Shown: positions 17,421 through 26,670 of the stretch, piece by piece
Numbering within the stretch: the stretch's first letter is position 1
How the letters are laid out: each line of letters starts with the position of its first letter
Assembly (NCBI GenBank): GCA_007693295.1
Contig: REDT01000180.1
Span: 1-49,575 of the forward strand
DNA from: Balneolaceae bacterium
Lineage (GTDB): Bacteria > Bacteroidota > Rhodothermia > Balneolales > Balneolaceae
Direction: 5' to 3'
DNA length: 49,575 bases
Translations under genes and position numbers: made by a program
The notes under the pieces: generated by a model
The model's input: only the letters and a program-made list of their open reading frames with translations
Database searches by the model: none
Told to the model about the DNA's origin: nothing

Positions 17421-17903
17421 TTAGGTATCGAGCATTACGGAGTGCTCAGTTTTAATTTTGTCTTGTATCTTCATCAGGGCGTGAATCACAGCGTCGGGCC
17501 GCGGCGGGCACCCGGAGATGTAGGCATCTACCGGAAGAAAATTGTCAACTCCCTGAACCACACCATAGCACCGGTGCATGCCACCGGTAGACGCGCAGGC
17601 CCCCATAGCGATACACCATTTCGGATCGGGCATCTGATCCCAGATTCTGCGGATTGCATGCGACATTTTGTATGAGCACCAGCCTGCAACGATCATTACA
17701 TCGCTCTGGCGCGGTGAGAAACGCATTACCTCAGATCCAAACCTGGATACATCATAGCGTGGCCCTGCAAATGCCATCATCTCAATGGCACAACAGGCCA
17801 GACCCATGGGCATTGGCCAGGCTGCATTAGCACGAGACCAATTGACAAGGGTGTCAATTTTTGTTGTTAAATAACCTTCACCAAGTGCGCTTTCTAATCC
17901 CAT
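17421..17903 (-). CDS. nuoB: NADH-quinone oxidoreductase subunit B
   Basis: It binds the terminal [4Fe-4S] cluster N2 that reduces quinone. The 160-aa protein shows the ligands Cys37-Cys38 ([10 protein letters not shown]), Cys103 (GACASTGG) and Cys132 (SGCPPRPD). The length is typical. It begins only 2 bases after nuoA. Confidence 0.97.
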   Translation of the reverse strand: MGLESALGEGYLTTKIDTLVNWSRANAAWPMPMGLACCAIEMMAFAGPRYDVSRFGSEVMRFSPRQSDVMIVAGWCSYKMSHAIRRIWDQMPDPKWCIAMGACASTGGMHRCYGVVQGVDNFLPVDAYISGCPPRPDAVIHALMKIQDKIKTEHSVMLDT

Positions 17904-17905
17904 AA

Positions 17906-18295
17906 TTACAATTGTGTAGCTTCATATTTAATTTTCTTCATATCCCAGTCAAGGGTTCCTACTTTGAGTGTATAAAGCAGACCAATGAATAGTATTACTA
18001 TAAATACTACCATAGCTATAAACGTTCCTGTTCCATGCTCCATAAAACGAACTGCCCATGGATAGATAAATACCACTTCAAGATCGAAAATGATAAACTC
18101 CATGGCCACCAAATAGAAAGCAATTGAGTACCGTTCTTTGGCCTGACCTACGGGATCCATACCGCTCTCGTATGGATTTAATTTGTTTTTATTGGGCCGA
18201 AAGGGTCCAAGCAGCCTGGAGAGCGACATTAAAAGCACTGCCAGCACCAATGCAACGCCAATCAATACCAGAATAGGATAATATTGTTCAAGCAT
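17906..18295 (-). CDS. nuoA: NADH-quinone oxidoreductase subunit A
   Basis: This small membrane subunit of 129 aa has three hydrophobic helices (about 7-29, 68-90 and 93-115). The conserved loop [20 protein letters not shown] (41-60) is followed by [12 protein letters not shown]. It is the first gene of the operon. ATG 18295 gives the normal family N-terminus. Confidence 0.95.
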   Translation of the reverse strand: MLEQYYPILVLIGVALVLAVLLMSLSRLLGPFRPNKNKLNPYESGMDPVGQAKERYSIAFYLVAMEFIIFDLEVVFIYPWAVRFMEHGTGTFIAMVVFIVILFIGLLYTLKVGTLDWDMKKIKYEATQL

Positions 18296-18321
18296 GAAAT
18301 TTCGTCATATTATTTTGATCG

Positions 18322-18351
18322 TAAATTACCGTCAGATTAACGGAATGTCAA
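18322..18351 (-). promoter_or_regulatory. Candidate nuo operon promoter
   Basis: On the minus strand TTGACA (18351-18346) is followed, 17 bases on, by TAATTTA (18328-18322). Read as a Bacteroidetes-type promoter, TTG plus 20 bases plus TAATTTAC approaches TTG-N19-21-TAnnTTTG. It would give a leader of about 20 bases before nuoA. Confidence 0.4.
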
Positions 18352-18832
18352 CGTAATAGCGGCAGGAATATAGCAGGTTTTACATCCAAAATAGAACTGT
18401 TTTTATAAAAAATATGAGTTTCCCATAGGGATCCCTACGTGGCGAGATAAAAGCTAAATTTATTCCGAATGCCTTCGGGCCCCATCGAAGGGGGGCTTTC
18501 ACTCGACAAGACAGGGCATTGGTAGGGTAAGCGGCGGGCATCCGGTTGTGGTGTAGAGCGATGCTCCTTCTGCCCGCCGTCACTAATGCAACGCATTCTT
18601 TTCGTGCCGGCGTGAGACTAAATGCTGCATGGTTGGGATTCTTATACGCCGGCTACCTCAATAAAAACAGTCCTGTCATCTCGACTAAACGAGCGGAGCG
18701 AGTGCATAGAGAGATCTCCCTGCGATGGGGACTAGCTTAATCAACGATTTCCCGATCACGAACACACCCCTAAATCCCCTCTTGCCGTAGGCATCCCTTC
18801 GGGGCGAGAGGGGACTTGTGTACTGTCACCAT
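18352..18832. repeat. Repeat-filled spacer upstream of nuoA
   Basis: No gene is supported in this roughly 480-base stretch. It holds several short palindromic fragments: CCCATAGGGATCCCTACG at about 18423, GTCATCTCGAC with AGAGATCTCC at about 18677-18718, and a hairpin whose arms TCCCCTCTT (18775-18783) and GAGAGGGGA (18806-18814) bracket a TAGGCATCCCTTCGGGG loop. The TAGGGATCCCT motif also occurs at about 4505. These look like dispersed extragenic repeats. Confidence 0.55.
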
Positions 18833-19456
18833 TTAAATCTCATTTCTGCTTAACCACTCTTCAAAATCCGCAGGGGGATATAGAGCAATAGTTGTGATCC
18901 AGTTTGCCACCAGCTGATTGCTTTCAGCACTGGAGAGAGAAGCCATTTTATCTATGGGTTCGGCTTCATCCGATTGAAAGAAAGGCCTTGTTTCAAAATC
19001 TGCAAAAAGATGGCGATACTCCTGTGAGGTATACCACTCAGCGAGGAGCTCTTCCCGGCTGATGTCTTCTGAGTGAAATCTATAGAGTTGATAAGCCGTA
19101 CACCACTGGAGAAACTGTTGTTCGAGCCGCAACCGCTCTTCCTCACTCTCCAAATTTATATAGAATCGATTGAGATCATTCGTTAAACTCTTTCTCTCAC
19201 CGTCTGTTAGCATGGAATACACTGCATCAACCGGCTGTCCAATCCATATCTGCTCATCTTCGCTGCCAAAAAGATGAGTTGTTTGCGGAAGATGATAAAT
19301 TGCGGGATAAAGATGTTTACCACAATGTTCTTCAAGTGAAGCCGGCAATGAAACAGACTCTTTGCCCCGGTCTGGTTTGGTATCTGTTTCACCGCACGAC
19401 TGCAGTGAAAAGAGTAATGTGCTGAGTGCCAGGGCAGAGAGAAAAAATTTTACCAC
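18833..19456 (-). CDS. Unknown lipoprotein, coupled to the PBP gene
   Basis: The 207-aa protein starts with a lipoprotein signal: a hydrophobic stretch at 3-18 then the lipobox LQSC with Cys21 as the lipidated residue. The mature part is acidic and mostly helical, rich in Glu, Trp and Tyr (for example WCTAYQLYRFHSEDISREE), and I recognise no domain. Its start overlaps the end of the class A PBP gene by 7 bases, so the two are probably translated together. That suggests, but does not show, a role near peptidoglycan synthesis, such as a PBP partner lipoprotein. Confidence 0.75.
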   Translation of the reverse strand: MVKFFLSALALSTLLFSLQSCGETDTKPDRGKESVSLPASLEEHCGKHLYPAIYHLPQTTHLFGSEDEQIWIGQPVDAVYSMLTDGERKSLTNDLNRFYINLESEEERLRLEQQFLQWCTAYQLYRFHSEDISREELLAEWYTSQEYRHLFADFETRPFFQSDEAEPIDKMASLSSAESNQLVANWITTIALYPPADFEEWLSRNEI

Positions 19457-21780
19457 CCGATTCTGCCTCTGCGCGGATCTCTATCCTGAGCTGATGCGGG
19501 ATCCTCCGGCATTACAAACCCGGGAGGTTGTGCAAAGGCGTCGGTGCTCCAGGGCGCTTCGGGGTCGCCGGTCACGTTATTGATGAACTGACCAACAATC
19601 GGCAAGGCTGTTCGCGCACCCTGGCCAATACTGCCCGGGCTGTTGGTAGGGAACCTCACTCTTCGGTCTTCACCGCCAACCCAGGAACCCATAACAATGT
19701 GCGGCATCATGGCAACAAACCAGTTATCGGCACTATTCTGAGTGGTGCCGGTTTTACCCGCCACGTCCTGTTGAATATTATATACATTTCTCAGGCGCAC
19801 CCCGGTTCCGTGATATCCATCACCTCCGCGAATCACTCCACGCATCATATCTATCATGATATATGCTGTTTCCGGGCTGATTACCTCCTGGCGGTATTCA
19901 GGGTTATACTCTTGCAGTATATTCCCCTCTCTGTCCTCAATTCGCGTAATGGCAACCGGATCGATATGTACACCCTGATTGGCAAATGTGGTATATGCGC
20001 TAACCAATTCCAGCAGGGAGACTTCAGCCGTACCCAGGGCGATGGAGGGGTAGGCCCGGGTATTTCTCATATTAATTCCAAGATTTTGTGCCATATCCCT
20101 GATTTTTCGTGCAGCGGGGTCAAGCTGATGAAGCTGGTTGGTGCCCGGTGCCCCGGCAATTTCGGGAAGCAGCCGAACCGTAACATTGTTCAAGCTCCTG
20201 GCAAGGGCTTCACGAAGGGGAACCATTTCAGGTCCATCCGGTACCGTGGGATCTTTGGGATTCCACCGGGTTCCGGCCCTGTCGATAAAACTGACCGGAT
20301 ACTTTGAAAAGGTGTGATAGGGCATGTAGCCGTTATCGATGGCTACGGCGTAAACAAACGGTTTGAATGTGGAACCGGCTTGCCTTCGTGACTGATGCAC
20401 GTGGTCGAATTGCTGGGATCCGAAATCCGCCCCGCCAACCCAGGCCAGAATGCTGCCATTATTGGGGTCTATCGCGGTGAAGCTGGCTTGAAGCCTGGTA
20501 CGCGCACGTTTTACCGAATCAACAAATGCGGAGTCCGCTTCCAGGTTTGCAAATACAACAGATTCCTGATCGGTCTCAAATTTGGCGAATCCATTTTTAT
20601 ACCGGTCTGTATCACGGATCATATCCCTTAGAAATCGAGGATACTGTTCCCAGAGTTTATCCATGTATTCACCGCTTCCGCGGGTAGTCCATTCTCCCTC
20701 AAAAATGGGCTGAAATTCTTTCAGATTTTCAGTCACAGAGCGTTCGGCGTGCCTCTGCAGGCGCGAGTCGATGGTGGTGTAGATTACCAGGCCGTCTGCA
20801 AACAGATCGTAACCGTTTTCCAGCGCCCACTCTTGAACGCGCAGGCGAACATATTCACCAAAATAGCGGCTTTCGCGGCCCGAGCGCGATGGCGGCTGAT
20901 AGTTCAGTTCAATGTTTTCCATTCTCAGATTTTGAAAAACCTCTCCACTGATAAAGTCACGGTTATACATCTGGTTCAAAACCACGTTGCGCCTGAATTG
21001 AGCCCGATCCGGAAAAATCCTGGGGTTATATGCATAAACGGCCCTCAGCTGACCAATAAGCGTTGCAGCTTCCGATACAGTAATATCGCTGGCCGATTTG
21101 CCAAAATGAGTTCTGGATGCCTGCTCAATTCCAAAAGCACTGTTACTGAACTCTACCTGATTCAGGTACATTTCGATAATTTCACGCTTGGTGTAGTTAT
21201 TCTCAATCTGGATAGCGGTAATCATCTCTCTGAGCTTTCTGGTAACAGATACTTCAAAACCGATATTCCGGTATAGATTACGAGCCAGCTGCTGGCTGAT
21301 GGTAGAACCACCCTGGAATTTCCCCTGAATCCAATAGTAGGGCAGGCCGATTAACCGCTCACTGTCAATTCCCCAGTGATCGAAAAAGCGATGATCTTCC
21401 GTTGCTATAAGGGCATTGATAATATTTGGAGAAATTTCATCGATGGGTACATAGGTTCTGTTTTGAATAAAATATCTGTCCAGAACTACACCGTCACGGC
21501 TTCGCACTTCTGTTGCAATAGCGGTTTGAGGATTCTCAAGCTCTTCTATAGATGGCAAAGCCTGAGTGAGATAGATAAAGTATCCCACCATTGAGCTGAT
21601 AAGCAGCAGCAGTACAAGCCCGCCATAGAGGAATATCTTTTTACTGTTAAAGTGCGGTTTTTTAGATGATCCGCTTTCGGGAGGAGCACTTTCGCTGTTC
21701 CCCAATAACTTCTTTCTGTATTCCGGATCCTCAAAATAGCGATCCATATCTATGTTATTATTGTCGTCTTTATTGCTCAT
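19450..21780 (-). CDS. Class A penicillin-binding protein (transglycosylase/transpeptidase, PBP1A type)
   Basis: This bifunctional enzyme polymerises glycan strands and cross-links peptidoglycan in the periplasm. The 776-aa protein has a cytoplasmic tail, a membrane helix at 49-71 and a GT51 domain with catalytic Glu128 in TEDHRFFDHWG. GGSTISQQLARN (157-168) follows. The transpeptidase domain has Ser470-x-x-Lys473 (STFK), a downstream SLN motif (RSLNNVTV) and Lys676-Thr-Gly (KTGTTQ). The length is normal. It overlaps the LpxH-like gene by 4 bases upstream and the lipoprotein downstream. Confidence 0.95.
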   Translation of the reverse strand: MSNKDDNNNIDMDRYFEDPEYRKKLLGNSESAPPESGSSKKPHFNSKKIFLYGGLVLLLLISSMVGYFIYLTQALPSIEELENPQTAIATEVRSRDGVVLDRYFIQNRTYVPIDEISPNIINALIATEDHRFFDHWGIDSERLIGLPYYWIQGKFQGGSTISQQLARNLYRNIGFEVSVTRKLREMITAIQIENNYTKREIIEMYLNQVEFSNSAFGIEQASRTHFGKSASDITVSEAATLIGQLRAVYAYNPRIFPDRAQFRRNVVLNQMYNRDFISGEVFQNLRMENIELNYQPPSRSGRESRYFGEYVRLRVQEWALENGYDLFADGLVIYTTIDSRLQRHAERSVTENLKEFQPIFEGEWTTRGSGEYMDKLWEQYPRFLRDMIRDTDRYKNGFAKFETDQESVVFANLEADSAFVDSVKRARTRLQASFTAIDPNNGSILAWVGGADFGSQQFDHVHQSRRQAGSTFKPFVYAVAIDNGYMPYHTFSKYPVSFIDRAGTRWNPKDPTVPDGPEMVPLREALARSLNNVTVRLLPEIAGAPGTNQLHQLDPAARKIRDMAQNLGINMRNTRAYPSIALGTAEVSLLELVSAYTTFANQGVHIDPVAITRIEDREGNILQEYNPEYRQEVISPETAYIMIDMMRGVIRGGDGYHGTGVRLRNVYNIQQDVAGKTGTTQNSADNWFVAMMPHIVMGSWVGGEDRRVRFPTNSPGSIGQGARTALPIVGQFINNVTGDPEAPWSTDAFAQPPGFVMPEDPASAQDRDPRRGRIGW

Positions 21781-22553
21781 ACGATAGTCTCTTTTCCGTA
21801 AGGGGTATTCAGTGGCTGTAAATCATTCACTTCCGCATTCCATTTAACGAGTTTAATTCGTCCATTGGTATAATGTGCAACCAATCGATGATGACAAAAT
21901 GTACCAAGGTTTATATAGCTTCCGCCGGAGAATGTTTCAACTCTTGGAATGTGATCGTGGCCGGAGATAACCAGACTGTAATTACTCTGGGTTAAGAAAT
22001 TTTCCGACCATCTATTCAGCCTCATGGGCTCTATACGAATATTTTCCCGACCCATTTTCGAAAAGGTTTTCATTAAATGAATTCCTGCATCGGGTGGAAG
22101 TATATATTGAAAAAAGTTTGTGAACCACTGACTTCGCAAAAGTTTATGAAACCAGGGCCGGGGTAAATTCAGGCCGGGATCAGATAACCCATCTCCATGG
22201 TGCAGAAAAAATAGCTTTCCGTCAATATTCAATTCAAAAAAATCTTCATTAATTTGAAAACCAATCTCCTGTTCGAAATACCCTTTTGTCCAGTTGTCGT
22301 GGTTTCCCAGTATGTAGGTGGCAGGGCTATTTGTGGAGTTAAAATCTTTAAATACCGAAAGCAGGGATTGCCCGATTTTTGGAGTGTAGTCCGGATATTC
22401 CATCCAGTAGTCAAAAAGATCACCCAGAATATGAAGATGCATTTTATTGTCCATGCAGTAGTGCAAAAGGGAGATCAGGTCGGATTCGATTTTCATATCA
22501 ACCGATTCAGGGAAAGCTCCAAGATGTACGTCTGAAATAAAAAGATGATCCAT
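21777..22553 (-). CDS. lpxH: LpxH-like UDP-2,3-diacylglucosamine pyrophosphatase
   Basis: It is a calcineurin-type metallophosphoesterase, probably removing UMP from UDP-2,3-diacylglucosamine in lipid A synthesis. Visible metal motifs are ISDVHLGAFP (6-15), LGDLFDYW (44-51), GNHDNW (about 83-88), HHGDG (about 117-121) and SGHDHIPRVE (about 197-206). The 258-aa length fits. Being next to PBP and polyprenyl synthase genes agrees with an envelope role. Other related phosphoesterases share these motifs, so the exact substrate is inferred. Confidence 0.82.
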   Translation of the reverse strand: MDHLFISDVHLGAFPESVDMKIESDLISLLHYCMDNKMHLHILGDLFDYWMEYPDYTPKIGQSLLSVFKDFNSTNSPATYILGNHDNWTKGYFEQEIGFQINEDFFELNIDGKLFFLHHGDGLSDPGLNLPRPWFHKLLRSQWFTNFFQYILPPDAGIHLMKTFSKMGRENIRIEPMRLNRWSENFLTQSNYSLVISGHDHIPRVETFSGGSYINLGTFCHHRLVAHYTNGRIKLVKWNAEVNDLQPLNTPYGKETIV

Positions 22554-22572
22554 AAAAACGGGGGGTCTGGAG

Positions 22573-23592
22573 CTACTTATCTCTGGTTACAATAAACTGA
22601 ACAAGTTCTTCAAAATCATGGAGTCCGTTTTGCACCGGCAAATGGTGTAAATCTTCAAGTGCTTTCTCAACGTAACTCTGCATTGTCAGGCGTGCTTCAG
22701 TCAAACCATTGTTATCATGTACAAAACTAACAATTTTATCGATATCTTCAGCAGATTTCTTTCTCTTTTTCATAAGGCGCATAACACTCATTCGTTGCAT
22801 TGCGGGTGCCTTTTCCAAAGCTTTTATCAATGGCAGCGTTACTTTTCTTTCCTGTATATCATTACGTGTGGGTTTGCCAACATCATCAATGCCATAATCG
22901 AACAGGTCGTCCTTAATTTGAAATGCAATGCCGATATTCAAACCGATATCTCTCATTTTGTTGATTATGATTTCGTTATCGGTGGCTGCGATGGCACCAC
23001 ACTGGCAGCAGGCCGAAATAAGGCTCGCCGTTTTTTCAGATATGATCTGAAAATATCTCTCTTCGGTCATATTGAAGAGTTTTGAGGTTTTAAGCTGCCT
23101 TAATTCACCCTCGCTCATCTTTTTTACAGCATCAGAAAGAACGTGAAGAAGCTGATACTCTTTGTGATCGAGCGCAACCAAAAGACCCTTCGATAAGAGA
23201 AAATCGCCCAGCAGTACGCCAGCCTTATTCTTCCATAGCTTGTTAATGCTCAAGAAGTCTCTTCGCATGTCTGCTTCGTCAACAACGTCGTCGTGGATTA
23301 ACGTTGCGGTATGCAGCAACTCAATCATGGTTGCCGCTACGTAGCTTCTCTTATCAATGTCACCAAACATTCTCGCTGTCATGAACACAAGGGTAGGGCG
23401 GATCTCCTTACCTTTCTGCCTGAGCAGGTAATTGATTATTTGATCGAGCAGAAAAACATCACTGCTGATCTCTTCTTTAAAAAATGATCTGAATGTTTTT
23501 AAATAGTCTTGAACAGGTTCCGTAATTTCAGCGAGATTTCGGGTGCCGGTTGTTGAATCTGTTTTTTTCAAAATTGCCTTTTGAGCCATCAA
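22573..23592 (-). CDS. ispB: Polyprenyl diphosphate synthase (octaprenyl/heptaprenyl type)
   Basis: It elongates prenyl diphosphates with IPP, supplying the side chain of menaquinone or ubiquinone. The 339-aa protein has the first Asp-rich motif at Asp101-Asp102-x-x-Asp105 (DDVVDEADMRR) and the second at Asp228-Asp229-x-x-Asp232 (DDLFD). The product length cannot be read from sequence alone. It is the first gene of this minus-strand cluster and divergent from pfkA. The gene symbol reflects best family fit. Confidence 0.85.
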   Translation of the reverse strand: MMAQKAILKKTDSTTGTRNLAEITEPVQDYLKTFRSFFKEEISSDVFLLDQIINYLLRQKGKEIRPTLVFMTARMFGDIDKRSYVAATMIELLHTATLIHDDVVDEADMRRDFLSINKLWKNKAGVLLGDFLLSKGLLVALDHKEYQLLHVLSDAVKKMSEGELRQLKTSKLFNMTEERYFQIISEKTASLISACCQCGAIAATDNEIIINKMRDIGLNIGIAFQIKDDLFDYGIDDVGKPTRNDIQERKVTLPLIKALEKAPAMQRMSVMRLMKKRKKSAEDIDKIVSFVHDNNGLTEARLTMQSYVEKALEDLHHLPVQNGLHDFEELVQFIVTRDK

Positions 23593-23717
23593 TTTGGATA
23601 GTACTTTAAAAATTCAACTTAAAATAAGAATAAAGCGCATTAAATATTTGCGCAAGGAGCAAGGGCTCTTTAGCTTTAGAACTTGTTATAAATCATTTAA
23701 AACGAAACATTACGACA

Positions 23718-24686
23718 TTGAAAACAATTGGAGTTCTAACAAGCGGAGGTGACTCTCCGGGTATGAACGCAGCTTTGCGGGCAGTAGTTCGAACCGCACA
23801 CACTTTAGGGCATAAAGTGATAGCAATAAGATTAGGGTATAAAGGACTCATTGCCAATGATCTCAAAGAGATAAAGGGAGCTGATGTATCCAATATCATG
23901 CAGCGCGGCGGCACGATTCTGAAAACGGCAAGGTGTGATGAGTTTCGCACCCAGGAAGGCAGATCGAAAGCAGCCTCGATTATGAAAAAGCATAAAATGG
24001 ATGCTTTGATCACCATTGGTGGTGATGGAACATTTCAGGGGGCGTCACTTTTGGGTAAAGAGCACGGAGTGAATGTTATTGGAATTCCGGCTACGATTGA
24101 TAATGACCTGGTGGGTACAGATGAGACCATCGGTTACGATACAGCCCTAAATACAGCCATGGAAGCAATCGATAAGATTCGCGATACGGCCGATGCTCAC
24201 GATCGTCTTTTCCTTGTAGAAGTTATGGGGCGCGACGCTGGATTTATAGCACTTGAGACCGGCATTGCCGGTGGTTCAGAACTGATTCTACTGCCGGAAT
24301 CGCTTACTAAATTAGATGAAGTTAAAAACAGTTTAAATAAAGCTTTGAGTGAGCAGAAAAGAAGCACTCTCGTGATTATTGCTGAGGGGGATGAGACCGG
24401 CGGCGCCATCAAGCTTGCTGAAAACCTGAAACCTGACTTCAGTAAGTACGATATGCGTGTCTGTATTCTTGGGCATATTCAGCGTGGCGGCAACCCCACT
24501 GCGCGAGACCGCGTTCTGGCAAGCCGTTTGGGATCAGCTGCGGTAGTGGCACTGGACGAAGGCCATAGTGAAGTGATGGTTGGCGTAGTAAATAACAGGA
24601 TCAAAGTCACACCGCTGAAAATGACTTTTGGAAAGAAAAAGGATATCAACTTCGATCTGCTTGAACTCTCAAGAACTCTTCGATAA
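23718..24686 (+). CDS. pfkA: 6-phosphofructokinase
   Basis: It phosphorylates fructose 6-phosphate in glycolysis. The 322-aa protein shows TSGGDSPGMNAALRA (8-22), GGDGT (101-105) and PATIDND (124-130) with catalytic Asp128. Gly104 in GGDGT points to ATP rather than pyrophosphate as donor, though the Ala at 125 differs from the common Gly. The start is TTG at 23718, since no in-frame ATG lies upstream and the family N-terminus begins here. It is 9 bases ahead of pgi, so upper glycolysis genes are together. Confidence 0.94.
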   Translation: MKTIGVLTSGGDSPGMNAALRAVVRTAHTLGHKVIAIRLGYKGLIANDLKEIKGADVSNIMQRGGTILKTARCDEFRTQEGRSKAASIMKKHKMDALITIGGDGTFQGASLLGKEHGVNVIGIPATIDNDLVGTDETIGYDTALNTAMEAIDKIRDTADAHDRLFLVEVMGRDAGFIALETGIAGGSELILLPESLTKLDEVKNSLNKALSEQKRSTLVIIAEGDETGGAIKLAENLKPDFSKYDMRVCILGHIQRGGNPTARDRVLASRLGSAAVVALDEGHSEVMVGVVNNRIKVTPLKMTFGKKKDINFDLLELSRTLR

Positions 24687-24695
24687 CATACTATT

Positions 24696-25988
24696 ATGAT
24701 TAAAATTGATGCAAACAGTGCCCGTACTTTTTTCTCTGATGATGAATTCAGTTCGGCGCTCAATAAAGCAAAACTTGCTTTTGAAGATGTAGTAAAAGCA
24801 ACCGGGCAGGGCAGTAACTGGCTGGGCTGGAGGCGTATTTTAAACGAGCCTAACGATGCCGAACTGGAAGAGATCAGCCGGCATGCCTATTCAATAAGAG
24901 AAGACGCCGATCTTTTCATTATTTGTGGTATTGGCGGATCGTTTACCGGGGCAAAGGCGATCATTGATGCATTGAACCCTGTTTTCAAAAATAATGGGCC
25001 GGAAATCGTTTATGCAGGCCATCATATGAGCGGGCAGTATCTAGAGCAGCTGATGGACTACCTGAAAACGCCTAAAGAGGATGGTGAACTCAAAAGCGTC
25101 TATTTAAATGTGATCTCAAAATCGGGCTCCACTCTTGAAACGGCACTCGCCTTTCGAACCATTCGAACCTGGATGCATGAAGTTTACGGCAATGATGCCG
25201 TGAAGAGGATTATTGCAACTACCGGGCAGAGCGGCGGTGTTCTGAACGATATCATAAAAAGCGAAGGCTATACGAAATACATTATTCCTGAAGATATTGG
25301 CGGCCGATTTTCGGTGTTAACACCGGTTGGATTGCTGCCTGTAGCCGTTGCCGGAATTGATATACAAACCCTTTATTATGGTGCCGTTTCTGAATTTGAA
25401 AAAAATGAAGAGACACCTGATACTATTTTGGAATATTCAGCCGTGAGATATTCGCTGCATGAGAAAGGATATGCTCTGGATGTGCTCGGTTCGTTTGAAC
25501 CTGCTATGATGGGGTTTGCAGCGTGGACACAGCAACTGCTGGGCGAGAGTGAAGGAAAAGAAGGGAAGGGCCTGTTTCCGGCTACAGCGAGCTACTCGAC
25601 GGATCTTCACAGTTTCGGACAGATGATACAGCAGGGACAAAGAAATCTGATTGAAACACTTTTTGTCATAGAAAAGCCGCTATCCGTCCACAAGGTCGCC
25701 ACGATGAAAGACAACACAGATCAGCTTTCATACCTGGAAGGGAAAACGTTTCATGAAATAAATCAAAGCGCACAGGAAGGCACTATTCAGGCACATCATG
25801 AAGGGGGAGTACCCGTCATTAAAATCATTATTGAAAAGCTTAATGAGCAGCAGCTGGGCCGTTTAATCTACTTCTACGAATTGATGACAGCCGTGTATGT
25901 ATATATGCTCGGAGTTAATCCATTTAACCAGCCGGGAGTGGAAAACTATAAAAAAGCAATGTACCGGCTGCTTGGAAAAGAGGAATAG
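24696..25988 (+). CDS. pgi: Glucose-6-phosphate isomerase
   Basis: It interconverts glucose 6-phosphate and fructose 6-phosphate, the substrate of the preceding pfkA product. The 430-aa protein has the family motifs GIGGSFTGAKA (about 78-88), SKSGSTLETALAF (about 147-159), GGRFSVLTPVGLLP (about 202-215) and a late SYSTDLHSFGQ. It is of the shorter Gram-positive-type length (430-450 aa). It is followed 5 bases later by the deoxynucleoside kinase. Confidence 0.95.
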   Translation: MIKIDANSARTFFSDDEFSSALNKAKLAFEDVVKATGQGSNWLGWRRILNEPNDAELEEISRHAYSIREDADLFIICGIGGSFTGAKAIIDALNPVFKNNGPEIVYAGHHMSGQYLEQLMDYLKTPKEDGELKSVYLNVISKSGSTLETALAFRTIRTWMHEVYGNDAVKRIIATTGQSGGVLNDIIKSEGYTKYIIPEDIGGRFSVLTPVGLLPVAVAGIDIQTLYYGAVSEFEKNEETPDTILEYSAVRYSLHEKGYALDVLGSFEPAMMGFAAWTQQLLGESEGKEGKGLFPATASYSTDLHSFGQMIQQGQRNLIETLFVIEKPLSVHKVATMKDNTDQLSYLEGKTFHEINQSAQEGTIQAHHEGGVPVIKIIIEKLNEQQLGRLIYFYELMTAVYVYMLGVNPFNQPGVENYKKAMYRLLGKEE

Positions 25989-25993
25989 ACTCA

Positions 25994-26629
25994 ATGAGTG
26001 ATGAATTAAAACATAAGTATATCGCTGTAGCCGGAAATATCGGTGCGGGAAAATCTTCTCTAACCGGGCTTTTGGGAAAGAACTTCAACTGGAAAACCTA
26101 CTACGAGTCGGTTGATAACAATCCCTACCTGTCAGACTTTTACGATGATATGAGACGGTGGAGTTTTAATCTTCAAATCTATTTTCTATCCAGCCGGTTT
26201 CGCCACCAAAAAGAGATGCAGCAGGCTATGGTGAATCTTATTCAGGACAGGACCATTTATGAAGATGTGGAGATCTTTGCTAAGAATCTTCACGACATGG
26301 GTTTAATGAGCAACCGGGATTATGAAAACTACTGCACTCTATTCCATGAAATGGTAGCTTATTTGCGACCACCCGACCTGCTGATATATCTTCGGGCAGA
26401 AGTGCCAACTCTCGTAAGACAGATTCAAAAGCGTGGAAGAAATTATGAGAACACTATTCGTATAGAATATCTTGAACGGCTAAACAGCTTGTATGAAGAC
26501 TGGATAGATCGATACGAGCATGAAAAGCTCATTATAGACACTGATAACCTCGATTTTGTAAATAGTGATGAAGATCTTGGAAGAGTGATTGAGATGGTGG
26601 AACACAGGTTGTTCGGGTTATTTAAATGA
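25994..26629 (+). CDS. Deoxynucleoside kinase (deoxyadenosine/deoxycytidine kinase type)
   Basis: It likely phosphorylates deoxynucleosides in salvage. The 211-aa protein shows a P-loop GNIGAGKS (14-21), the DRTIYEDVEIFAKNL segment with the substrate-binding Glu and Asp, and a lid motif KRGRNYENTIRIEYLERLN. The length matches bacterial dNK family members. Whether it prefers dA, dC or dG is not visible. It lies in the pfkA-pgi transcription unit. Confidence 0.9.
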   Translation: MSDELKHKYIAVAGNIGAGKSSLTGLLGKNFNWKTYYESVDNNPYLSDFYDDMRRWSFNLQIYFLSSRFRHQKEMQQAMVNLIQDRTIYEDVEIFAKNLHDMGLMSNRDYENYCTLFHEMVAYLRPPDLLIYLRAEVPTLVRQIQKRGRNYENTIRIEYLERLNSLYEDWIDRYEHEKLIIDTDNLDFVNSDEDLGRVIEMVEHRLFGLFK

Positions 26630-26670
26630 ATTGCTTTCCAAAATTTATCTTTCTATTTTTATAAGCTGTC

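Noticed and set aside
18546-18740. 64-codon frame upstream of nuoA
   Set aside because: It runs through dispersed palindromic repeats and its composition follows them.
19528-20307. 259-codon plus-strand frame
   Set aside because: It is antisense to the transpeptidase domain of the class A PBP and has no features of its own.
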